Assembly (NCBI RefSeq): GCF_000003815.2
Contig: NC_049979.1
Location: forward strand, 15,786,393-15,850,392
Direction of reading: 5' to 3'
DNA: 64,000 nucleotides
Source: Branchiostoma floridae
Lineage: Eukaryota > Chordata > Leptocardii > Amphioxiformes > Branchiostomatidae
Shown here: positions 1-10,990 of the stretch, piece after piece
How positions within the stretch are numbered: the stretch's first letter is position 1
Layout: each line of letters opens with the position of its first letter
Notes under the pieces: model-generated
Told to the model about the DNA's origin: nothing
The model's input: only the letters and a program-made list of their open reading frames with translations
Databases searched by the model: none
Program-made: the position numbers and the translations under genes

Positions 1-3000
1 GACATCCATTGGACAGAGAAAACTGCTAACTGACATTGATCATTACCTCTGGTAAGTATGCTACAAATGTACTATCTTTATAATCTACTGTTGACTTAGA
101 TAGCAACACTCAGAAAAAGTGTATTGCCAGTTGTGTTCAATCAGTGCAAAACCTATATATGAAATCATACTTTTGACTGTAAAAGAATGCATGAATGGAA
201 TGGCATAATGTTTAATGATCACTATAGAAAAAATGTAATATCTTGTATGCAATGTACATGTGTTGTGTTATAGTTTTATTTTGCAGGTGTTTTACATTTG
301 ATCTACAAAAACTTACAAGCAATACCGCAATATGCATATTATTTTTAAATACAGATAGAATATAGCTATGACTTTCCTGTTCCTTACCTAGTCCTGCTGA
401 GATCCCAGACTGGGAGAAGAAGATCAGACCTCGGGCAGGGTCCAAAGTGATGCTGAGTCCTGTCAGGCTGCCTGACAGCACAGAGGTCAGAGTTCAGCTG
501 TGTGTGGCAGCAGCTGTCACCCCTCCTGTGGACAGCACTCTCCTGTCTAATCACTGGTGCAAGTCTGTACAGGTGACTTCTACTTTCTCACTGTCATACC
601 AATTCAATTTCTTCAGTTTCAACTTTGTTTTGCAGGAAATCAAATGGGTGGGCAGGCAAGATGAAGATTGATTGAGGTATTAAATTCTTTGGCATGACTA
701 TGTTGCTCCCCCCCTAGCTGTACACTTATGGCCCAGCAGGTGTGCCCTTGTTCGTACATGAGAAATGCCCCCTACCTGTGTCTCACCTGGTCAGGTGGGA
801 GGACTATGGACTCAGGCTGGCAGGGGAGCTGACTCAAAGTAAACAGGAAGGTGATGATGATTACAATAATACATGTATATAGAAGTTCCAAAACTATGCC
901 TGTAGCACTTTGGGGGGTATTTTTTTGTAAATGGGGGATTAGATGTGGTGACTGGTACTACATGTACCTCTTAACTATACCACTATGGGATTGAAATAAG
1001 TTGGCACTGTAATGTAAGGAAAGTCCTATGCAACTAGTGAACCATAAGTCAGCTATAAAAGCTTACAGATACATTTATACATGTCAGACCTGAATCACCT
1101 TGGCATGTGTTTTGAATTTTTCTGCTGTGTGTAAAGGCATTGCCTGGCCAGACAGTACCTTCCAACTGGAGACAGCAGCAGCAGCACAGAGTCAGTCTCA
1201 CCAGGGGCAAGGTGAGGGGCAGGGCCCATCTCATGTGTTACAACTGTTCCTACTCCTGGAGCTGCCCAGTACATGTGTCCTCACCACCACCCAGCAAATA
1301 GGTAAGACTGCTTGTTGGAGGTTAACTAAGTCTATGTATGGATGGCTGACATTACCTTTAACAAGTGGATAATAGTTTTGGTGCTGGTCCTTGGTTTGTA
1401 AACAAGATACACATAATAAGGCAAGAATTTAATGGACAAAGAAAATATAGTTGGTATGAACAAGCTGTAAGAACATGTCACATCATCCCTTCCATGTGTC
1501 ATCTACTGTGTGTTTGCAGATCTGTTGTCTGTGCTGAGGAGAGAACTTGGTCAGCTGGGCACAGACCAGAGGGGGAAGTTCTCCCGAGCAGCCCACAGTG
1601 CCCTGAACAAGGTGCTGAAGAACCATGCTGACATGAGAGAGGTAACTCTTGATTAAAAACATATGACTACTATATTGATCACTCCACAAACAAAACTTTC
1701 ACAAGAATATCCTTGTCCTTGGTGCTGAAATGACATTTATCAGTTAGTACTTCTGATATATCATCTTATTCTGTGTGTCTATAGTCAGATAGTGCTGAAA
1801 TAACATTCATCAATATAAGAACATTATCTTTTTCCTCTTTCAGAAACAAGTAGTTATGGAGAAGGCCATTCCCCACATTGCTGATGCTATGCAGACTGTC
1901 CTGAGGTACAGCACTGATGATGGCTTCAGGAACAGGTGCTTTGCTGCTGTCCAGGTATGTGGAAGCTTCATCATATTGTTAGGTTTCCTTGCCTTTTCTT
2001 GCCTACTAATACCTCAACACACAATTGCCCAATACAGAACCAACAAAAGCCTAAGGACCAGTTGTTTTGCTGAAGCTTGGATAACAATTTTATCTGTGTA
2101 AGGAAGGGACACAAATGAGAAGTGCAGTAACTGTTGATGACAATTTGATACTTGGTATCCAGGTGGAGGATAGCAGAGAGCTGGCTACTGCTGTGTCTGC
2201 CAGACTGTGGGACATAGCTGCTGACAAGTACCAAGTCACTCCACCAGACAGGGTCAGACACAGCCAGGTAGACATGATGCTCTTGCATGAAAAAGCACTT
2301 CTCTTCTTTGAATTTGAATGACAATATGGGAGGGCAACTTGAACAACTAGTGATTAGAAAACAAGCATCATACATAGCATACAGACTTAAAAGCACTTAT
2401 CAAGGAAATCAATTTCTCCTAGATCATAGTTAAGGATTTTCATATTGTCTTAGGAATGACCTTCTGTTGCAGTAGTCTGATGCAATGTGTACAGTTACAG
2501 TTTGTTAAATTCTGGATTTTGCAGGTTGTCTCAAGTGCTGAACTACCAGCATCCTCTCCACTGCAGAACTCACATACATCTACAGCATCGGATACCCAAC
2601 AGTTGGCAGTTCCCAGAGAATCAACCTATACTGAACCTTCAAATTCTCAACCTGTCTTGGATCCAGCCATGGAACTTCACTCTCAGATACTGGTACAAGC
2701 TGGGGCTTACATAGTTCAACATATCAATTTTACAAGAAAAAAACAACATTGTTGGAAAAGCCTACCATGTTTAAGGTTGTCAGAATGTAAGAAACACAGA
2801 TACATGTGATGCATTAAAAAAGTAGAGTTCTTATGACGGTACTTTTACTGCCTAGGATGAAGACTGGAGCAGCCCTGACTTGACTGAGTCTGTGGGACTT
2901 CTAGATGTTGTACCACAGGACAACTCTCATGGCATAGTGGCAGCAGACATCTGTGGTGATGCTGGACAAACAGCTTTCAGCTTAGACAAGGTGAGTCCTG

Positions 3001-3216
3001 TCATATCTATGATTGCTTTTGAAAATTTACTTCAGTTATATCACTATTTGTTGAAATATGGCAAGATAGATCTATTAAATCTAATTCAACTGATTTGAAA
3101 GACTTCATCTGATGGCCATTGTAAAGTTTGCATTCCTTTATCCCTAGATTGATGCATCTGCACTTGAAGATGACTGGTTCAGCCAAGTAATCCTGGATGG
3201 AGATCCTTGGGTTTAG
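1..3216 (+). CDS. 3' exons of an unrecognised multi-exon gene (partial at left edge)
   Basis: Ten exons can be read on the + strand: <1-51, 392-572, 718-838, 1137-1301, 1520-1641, 1844-1954, 2163-2267, 2525-2692, 2856-2990 and 3148-3216, ending in TAG. Every intron has GT-AG ends and the phases match at each join, including the partial first exon (phase 2) into 392. The visible part codes for roughly 410 residues. It starts with an extended-looking segment (PAEIPDWEKKIRPRAG) and continues with a Gln-rich stretch near 1180-1220. Helical segments at 1520-1954 include DLLSVLRRELGQLG and KAIPHIADAMQTVLR. An acidic, Ser-rich C-terminus ends DGDPWV. I do not recognise the family. No signal peptide or membrane segment is visible, and the N-terminal part lies outside the window. 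The exon-intron structure makes a real gene very likely; its function is unknown. Confidence 0.75.
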
Positions 3217-4446
3217 GGAGAAACATCTTGAACTGTCATTCTTTAAGAATCATCTAGGGGTATTTGTTAGTTTATAAAATACTTCTAAGGTCAAGATTTT
3301 TAATGTACACTAATTTCTGAGGTTCATGCAAAGTGGACTTCAAATGTTTGTGGTTAATCAATCTACTACTAGACTACTAGTATTTATTTGTACAGTCAAT
3401 GCAGATCTGCTTTTATGTACAATCAGGTTAGTCATATATACATATAACTGATGGAAAGTACCATCAACCTTATGATAAATGTTCAGGAAAATGCAGCATA
3501 GTGTTTCTTTTACAATATATACTGCTATTAGGAAGACTTAATGATACATATGTCATATATTCCTATTCACTATCATATCACTTTGTATCTGTTAAGGGAA
3601 AGACCAGATATTATTCAAAATACTGGTGAAGTTTTTCAGGTTAGTAGTTTTGTTTCATTTTCTTCCTTTTTCATTTTCTGCCTGTCAAAAGAGCCTTCTG
3701 ATAGTCCACCTCATGCTGGTTTGACTTCCTTACACAGAAATTGTCTAGTAGAAATGTACGTTTCCATGCAGGCTAGCTACAAACACAGACTGTACTATAA
3801 ATCCATTTCATGGCATAGATAATATGTTAACAATGTCAGAGCAAGGAGTTTGATAAAGTTATACACATCAAAACTCAATGGTAGTTAGTATTACAGAGTA
3901 TATGTTAATCTTATCATTTAGTGCTGCTTCAGCTATAGATCTATCTGGCAGTCAAGTGGCTTGGCAAGACCTGGTTAGAATGATACATCTAGGTTAGACC
4001 TGTTAAAAATGGTAACAGCTATGCAACTTTGGTGGATATATTATACTAACAAGCTGAGATCAAAATGACTCAAAACCCTCACACTGCACATGGGAAACCC
4101 CTGCTGACAAGCCAGAGGAGCTATGGTGGTGCTAACTACATATTAAAGCACTTCTAATTGAGCTATCTGGCTTAATATAGCACTGTGCTTTTTGATATTT
4201 CATTGTGCACATATTTGGTTCTACCATTCTAACACAGCATTATTATTACACAGTAATGTAAGGGTACATGTATTGCACATCAGTGTAGGAAGTGAGAGCG
4301 CTGGTAAGTTGGTGCCTGGCCAATACAGTACTCTCTTAAGACTAGTGCTCTGGTGAAACATGAACATTGGCCAACAAGGTTTTCAGTTTTGCAGAACTAC
4401 CATCCCTAGCACATTGCACACTTGTGTAAGTAGTAAAGTTAAGTAA
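3217..4446. other. Intergenic / convergent 3' regions
   Basis: AT-rich sequence between the stop codon of the unrecognised + strand gene and the stop codon of the DUF445 gene, which is transcribed towards it. It should hold both 3' untranslated regions. I see no convincing coding exon, RNA gene or clear inverted repeat here; the short open frame at 3541-3822 has no coding character. Confidence 0.5.
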
Positions 4447-7400
4447 TTAGTAACTTGGTGCCAGTCCTACAGCTTGTGTGATAATCCCGATCAGCCCTCC
4501 AAAGACACAGCCCCAGACGATGATCCAGCCGAGATGCGGTCGGATGACGGCCTCCAGTAGAGATGTGACACGCTGTTCCGTCAGCGTCTCCATGCGAGAG
4601 TTCATGTACTTCTCCATCTCTTTGCGCAGCTTGCTCACATCAATGACCTGAAAAATACAGACACTGTTTCAGCCTGAAACATCCACATCCACACAAAATT
4701 TTGCAGGCTGAAAAGACTGCAATTGATGGTAAAGAATTTTGATGCTTTTGAAATAGCAAGAGCCCAAGTTATCAACTGCAATACTTACACCATCATGTTT
4801 TTTGTTATTTGTGTTGAAGGTAATCTAAAGAAGTATTTCAAGCTCTGCATGTTTTTAACAGCAAAGAGATTGGCCTGACCCAAATCCTTTATTCAGGTTT
4901 ATCTCTCATCACCATGGCAACCACTTCTGTATTCTGGGTTGCGGAGTTGGCTGATAGCAACATTACCCTCACCACACCTGTCCCAGTGGGCTTTACCGGC
5001 ATTGTGCTACATTCTGTACAAAAACAAGTGCTTTTAAAAAAAGCTGGCGTTTCGTCTACGTTTATGAGTGTGAACTGTCTTTTTCTTGAAGTAAAATCTG
5101 TTAGAAAAAGTCACTCAAGGGCTGTTGCGTCTATAAGAAAAATTGTTATTTTGGAAAGGAGTACTGTTTAATAGCTGGTCTTGGCTTACAACTTTATTTT
5201 AAATGTACAATAAGTTCATTATAAAATCTATCAATATACTCAGGTACTTATGTACACTTGAAAAAGCACCATCAGCACTGTGACAAGATTCTATCTAAAT
5301 TGACTACCAAATGTCAAACAAATATCCAAACCAATTAACAGCTGCCTCATCTCTATTATACTGGTTTCCGCATTTACAACATTTCTTCCTTGTTTTCCTG
5401 GATAATTTTGCTAATATTCATGAAAATTTCCATACTTTTGTGTCGAGCGGTGTGACTTTCCACATCCGTGTTGTCTGAAAACTTCTGAATGAAGTCGATA
5501 CTGAACAATGAAGCATTTGCTACTGTAAGAAAGGATCGCTGTTTTTGATGGAGTTTCATGCAAACAACATCAAGAGCCTCTGTTTACATCATGAATAGTA
5601 GTTTAGTGGCGAGTGTTTTGCGAGAATCATCTTACCGCGCATAGGAGCCGCTGCACGGTATTTCCATTACTATGAACAGAAAAATTCGAATGCCGGGTTT
5701 GGAATCTATGAAGTCCTGTTCATAAGACAAAGGCCTTGCATATATAAAATGAATACTAGAATAAATAAAAAATGATATATACAAGTATAATATCAATAAA
5801 TAAATAGAATATTTATATATTATCTTCAATATTTAAAAAGAAAAAAATCCACTCTCGGTTTCGAACCAGGGACTTTCGGATCTGAAGGAGTATGACTTTA
5901 CCGATTGAGCTAAGTTGTCACGTGTCTTACATCTGAGTGTACATTATGCTTTAACCTCACTACATAGTATTATTTATGTCGATTTTCGGTCGCTTTCTTG
6001 ATAAAATCATTTTTTTTCTTGTGCAATCTTGTGGAATAGATGTTATATGGCCATTTTCCAGGATATTGAAGTCCGAAACCACAATGCAATGGTATTTCCG
6101 AACATACAGTTGTAGCAGTTGCATGCGGTCGTGTTGAACGAGGGTCTGCATGCTCTTTTACGTAAGGCGTAGGCAGCCAATTTTATTTCCCGTAATTCGT
6201 AGGGAAAACCATCTTATCTACGTAATTCGTAGCGAGGCGACCAAATTTAGCGTAATTGCCTTCCTTGATTTAGCGTAATACGTAGGGGGTTCTTTTAAAT
6301 TCAGCGTAAATCGTTGTCGGAACTCCCCATGCAGACCCTCTTGAACCAAACCAAGCACCAAGCATCCATCATCGAAGCACCCACTGAAGGTAAAACCCAA
6401 TACATTGCGTTTCGTCGCCAGAGGGCGACGAAACGCAAAAATCTTCTAAGCAAAAATCAGTGCAATCCAAAATGGAGGGACAGACTTTATTCTAAGCTGT
6501 CCCTGAACATGTTCCTAGTACTAGAAGAATTCTTTTTACAAACAATGTGTGATTTTCTGTATAAAACTGGGAAGTCAGAAAAAATGCTGGCAAATGTCTT
6601 AAATGTATAGATGTTTCTAGTATTGCTAAATCTATCAATGCTATCATTTGATGAAAAACAGCAATCAACTCACACAGGACTCGAAGAACTTTAAAATGAG
6701 TCTCTTCATTAGCAGCATTTTTTAAAATTTGTTGGAAACTGAGAAAGAGGGTTTAAGTCTTACTTCTAAATAATCCAGTGAGGCCCTTACCTGCATGGGA
6801 TCACTGAGTGTTTCCTTGATCATGGGAGCCAGGTCCTCTCCAAACCCCTGCAGGAAGGGTTTGATCATGGGTTTGAGGGACTTTGGGTCCACGCCCATCT
6901 TCAGGATGAGCTGTCCTTCAGGAGTGGTGCCCAGAGATGCCAGCTTCTCATCTGTCACAACATTCAACAATAACTAATAAGAAAACAAACCTCCACTATT
7001 AAAGACAGTAGCATCACTACCCCTAAAACTTACCGGTATCCCCTGCTGCTTGTCATCTTTGTAGTGGCAATAATAACACACATGTACTGGTAATTCAGTT
7101 TGGTTCCACAGAAGCTAAGTACTGAGAGTTTTGATCCATCATACTTCATAGTAACTTCTTTGATGATAGAAATTTTGAATATTTGCTCTTCCAAACAATT
7201 GCAAACTTAATCACACAGTGGACAGAAACTCCTTATGCTAAGTACAGTAGAAGCCTTTTTATTGACCAACTGACACTTGAGTTTATTAGCTATAGCTATA
7301 GGACTTGAAAGTTAAAGAGTAACAAAGGGCTATGGAGGACCAAGTGCATTGGAGGAAGACCTCAGGATTGGTTCCAGCGGGAGCTTGAACTAAGTAAATA

Positions 7401-8529
7401 TTTGTAAGCTGTAACAGCCTGGCTGTGAAGCAGGAGAGTCCTGCCATGAAAAAGGGTTACCAGGTTGTACTACCACAGATACAAATCCTGCTGTACTACC
7501 GATGAGCCGGTCCACAGTCTTGGAGTGGACGATCTCCCCGACCTTGGCCTTCATGTCCACATTGTTGGCGACCTCCATGAGTTTGTGGGACAGGTACTTC
7601 TCCAGAAACTCCTCATCAAAAAACATCTCCATGATCACCTCCTTCACCTTCGCACGGATCTCACGGTAGCGGTTTGGAATCACACTGGGAAAAAAACCTC
7701 ATACTCATTCTTTTTGTAACCTTTTGGTACCAGAAAGGATATATTACAGTATGTGTATCATGTAAAAATTTGGATGGACAGGCATGTATTTTTCTCTTAT
7801 CAATCTATATTTCCTGTCACCTTGCCACCAATGGCCCATAGCAATGTACACAAACAAGTACATTTGTATGATTAAAATAGAAACCAACACTTATGACAGT
7901 CAAAATGACATTTCTTAGTTGAAATTAATCATAATCATATGATTCAATTAACATGCAGTACATAACCTTTACAGCACTTTATATCAAGAACATACATCAG
8001 GGCAGGAATAAACAGAGCTCAAAAAATGTATTCCTGTTCTCAGCATGAAAATATGGGCACTGGATTTAAAATACATAGTCAGTATACATTATGCTTTGTT
8101 ACTCATCTAGTTTTTGTGCAACGTTATATTTTCAAGACTGCACTTATTTCTCCAATAGGTATTGTTTTGGCCAAGCCAAAGCTGAACACAGCAGGCCATC
8201 AGACTAGAAGGCCCTAACCATACCTACCCACTCCCATACACCCCTGGGATTCTGGTGAACAGCATGACCACTGCCAACCAGTTAGTGAAGCCACCTGCGA
8301 ACCCAAACAGCCCTCCGGACAGGAAGTAGCTGACCACCTGTTTCCCCGACACATCCTGGACCAGCAGGAACAGCGTAAGGGCGATGGTTGTCACGGCAAA
8401 CGTGATGATCAAACTGATGTTGCCCTTGTCCCGAACAAAGTTTGATATCCGCTGTGAGAAGTTGGGCTTCTGGGTGGAATCCGCCAGGTGGATTTGGATC
8501 TCGGAATCTTGGACAGGTCTGTGCGGCAT
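4447..8529 (-). CDS. DUF445 (YheB-like) family membrane protein, 4 exons
   Basis: Exons on the - strand: 8228-8529 (ATG at 8529), about 7474-7684, 6791-6973 and 4447-4647, giving about 298 residues. The donor of exon 2 is ambiguous: 7471, 7474 and 7483 all keep the frame. Residues about 36-56 (SLIITFAVTTIALTLFLLV) and 66-92 are hydrophobic. The second contains GGLFGFAGGFTNWLAVVMLF, which matches the N-terminal hallmark of DUF445 proteins (Gly-rich, then TNWLAV-MLF). The C-terminal segment WIIVWGCVFGGLIGIITQ matches the family's last membrane helix. The middle is amphipathic helix. Family members are mainly bacterial membrane proteins of unknown role, so I assign none. A likely 5' UTR splice acceptor lies at about 8547-8549, just upstream of the ATG. 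Family assignment is confident; function is unknown. Confidence 0.82.
5374..5643 (-). CDS. Possible nested small two-exon gene, unknown
   Basis: On the same strand as its host, inside the DUF445 intron. A short exon starting at the ATG at 5641-5643 (Met-Arg, then a donor GTAAGA) can be joined in phase to an exon ending at 5374. This gives about 70 residues: MREALDVVCMKLHQKQRS, then a helical, Lys-rich segment ending KIIQENKEEML and TAA. The acceptor is an AG at about 5581-5585. The C-terminal exon has protein-like composition, but I do not recognise it. It could be a chance open frame or a relic of a retrocopy. Confidence 0.25.
5849..5921 (-). other. Degenerate tRNA-like sequence
   Basis: A 73-nt segment on the - strand contains an A-box-like TAGCTCAATCGGT and a B-box-like GGTTCGAAACC at tRNA spacing. 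The T arm folds reasonably, but the acceptor and anticodon stems do not pair. It is therefore more likely a tRNA relic or the head of a tRNA-derived SINE than a working tRNA. Confidence 0.35.
6155..6318. repeat. Degenerate TACG-rich tandem repeat
   Basis: Repeated variants of CGTAATTCGTAG, TACGTAATTCGTAG, AGCGTAATACGTAGG and AGCGTAAATCG recur every 30-40 bases. The same motif vocabulary reappears at about 37935-38035 and 38935-39145 in another gene's intron, so this is a dispersed repeat family. Confidence 0.55.
6407..6436. repeat. Perfect 13-bp hairpin
   Basis: GCGTTTCGTCGCC at 6407-6419 and its exact reverse complement at 6424-6436 are separated by a four-base loop (AGAG). It lies about 90 bp from the TACG-rich repeat and could be the end of the same element. 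No poly-T follows, so it is not a bacterial-type terminator. Confidence 0.6.
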
Positions 8530-10990
8530 GGTGCTAGCTTAGTCTGGCTAGGAAGGTAAAAGGAGCGGGGCATTGGTCAGTGGTAGGATATGTCATAAAA
8601 ATGATCTGAACCTGCAGCAAATCTTTAACAGCCTAATAAGATTTAGTCTCCAAATTAAATGTGCCCTTATTTGAATACGTTAATTTCCAGCCATTCATTA
8701 CAACCACATGTACATGGAGATACATAATTTGTCAAAAGGAAAAAAAAAGTATTGCTGAATCAGTTGAGTCAGGTTTCTTGTTTCGATTCGACAACAAAAT
8801 TGGATAGAACGTCAACCCTGATCTGGCATTACCCCCGGATTTTCAATGATAAGTGCACCCTGCCTTTTCGCCATGGATTATAACACTCGTGCATCATTTG
8901 CCTTGATATACCGTCGGCCAACTGCTTGTTAGGTCTGGTTAACCTCCTTGGTCTGATAGCTTCACCGTTCTACAAAGATGCTCATGCCGAATCCATAGTA
9001 TAATATACGATCTAGAAATTGTAAATAAAAACGTTAAGATGTCCTGTATATAACGCTATGTTCACAAACCTGTCTGCAAAATTACGAATGCTGAACTGAC
9101 CTTTTCACAGCCGTCTGCGTTACTGAAACGTAGCCGTTTGATGATGGACTGAGTATTGATTAGCATTTACAAGAACAAAGACTGGTTTTTGCGATAAATC
9201 ATGTTCTTTCATCTCTAAAATAGACAATGCTTGCCTTGTCCCTGCTTCGGATTCTGCTCTCAGAAGAATACCAGTTCGATTATCTGTCAACCGAACAGAT
9301 TGCTTCAGAGCCTCCTAGCGATGAAGAATATTATTGCAGCCACTTTCTTGCATTATTTGTTTAAATCGCAAGGCGTCGCTGTGAACACGTCGTTCACTGT
9401 GTTCAACGAGAATATTCTAGTGCCGGTTTTCTAGATGCTTTTCTCCTAAAACTGCAAACTTGTGTGGATAAATGAAGGTTTATAATAATAATTCAACACA
9501 GTCCTAGGAGTTGAATAGAAGCTTTTACTACTTTTATTACTTTTAAAATCATTGATTCCAAAATTAGCACCAAACTTACATTTAACAGTGCAAGCACATA
9601 GTACTGGTAATATGTTGCATATATAAAGTCTTGTCTTTCAAGACTGTAACTTTCTGTGATCATAGGCCAAGATAAATGATTAACACTACAGTTGACCAAA
9701 AAAGTATACATGCAGGTGCACCAACAAAACATCCTGTAGAAAAGCTGATCAAAAATCACCACTGCAGATTTGCATTTCTTCATTCTCCAGTGAGTAGCAA
9801 TCCCCCTTCTGGGCTAAGAGCTTAAATTTCTGCCCACTGTTGGAATTCTAATCCCAATTTAGGCATGCTACAGTTGGCAAAGGCAGTCCCTCATAGATTC
9901 TATGTCAAGCTTTAAATGTTAATAATGTTTGACAACAAACCACCTTGAGCACAAAGCACCCACACATAAAAAAGAGGACAGGTAAGCCCTGGTGTGAGAA
10001 GTGGCAAAAACCTTAATCTCCAGGCAGATTTCTCAGCAGTAGTATAAGATAGTATTAAAGCTGGTCAAGGAGTATAGACAACCAAAGGGTGTCAGCCAGC
10101 CAGTGTTTTATAAAAAATTAATCTATCAGTTTCCAATCCAGCCTACATTACCCAACACTATATAGGCACAGCAATTCAACTGCAGTGCAGTTTAACTTCA
10201 AATTCAGATTTATTGCCCATATGGTACAAATGATAACAGTGAGTATGAAGCAAGATTAAATCGAACTATCTTGTGATCACTTGAACTGTCATATCAATAG
10301 TTGACAGCAACAGCAACATAAAAAACAGCTTTACAACTAACCTTTCTATGTGAAAAGTTAGAACAAATCATACCTTATGGAATTTTTCCTCCATGGCAAA
10401 TACAACATCTGGAAGGCAGTACGTGTAATGATACAAAGAAATGAGCTGAGATGAGGAAGATTGAATGAATAGAGTAAAGTCAACTTGGCAGGAAATTTTA
10501 AGTTTAATATTCATATTCATAGACCAATCACCTTGTGTTTTGAAGCCAGCACAACCTAGTAGCAGTAAGATTGTTTAAAAAATCACAACTGCCACCCTTA
10601 GCAGTTTCTACTTATCTTGAATGTACACAGTACATTCAGCTATTCAAGTTCCAGATAACCATCAAAATTTATAAGTAACATTACATGCATATGTTGTATC
10701 TAATAACAAATCGATTAACATGAAACACTTGACATCCATCCATATTGGCTCTTGTCCACTCAATTTCTGACTGCCTTTTTGGCAGCAGATACAAGCTGAA
10801 CATGGTTGGATGTCAGGTTAGTAAAATGCTGAAGCCTTGTTTGTTTCTGTGTAGGCAAGTGTTGACATCACACAGTTGCTATAATGACTCCTAAATGGCC
10901 GCCCCAATGTTCTATAATGTTCCAGTCCATTTCTGCAATGATGCCACCCCTGATTGTACCAGGAGACATCTCCAGGTCTATATCTCCAGG
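8530..10990. other. Intergenic: DUF445 upstream region and GLRX5 3' UTR
   Basis: The left part should contain the promoter and a non-coding 5' exon of the DUF445 gene. The right part, up to the GLRX5 stop, is likely its 3' UTR. A poly(A) signal AATAAA lies on the - strand at 10209-10214. Open frames at 9231-9434 and 9493-9783 show no recognisable protein. About 10015-10080 resembles a segment at about 50866-50935 and is probably a dispersed repeat. Confidence 0.45.
10209..10214 (-). promoter_or_regulatory. Candidate poly(A) signal for GLRX5
   Basis: AATAAA on the - strand, about 780 bases past the GLRX5 stop codon. Other positions are possible and no transcript evidence was available. Confidence 0.35.

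Larger units (their letters stand above)
4648..6790. other. Last intron of the DUF445 gene, repeat-rich
   Basis: A 2.1-kb intron containing a possible nested small gene (5374-5643, - strand), a degenerate tRNA-like sequence (5849-5921), a TACG-rich degenerate repeat (about 6155-6318) and a perfect 13-bp hairpin (6407-6436). The + strand open frame at 4914-5171 has no recognisable domain. Confidence 0.5.
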
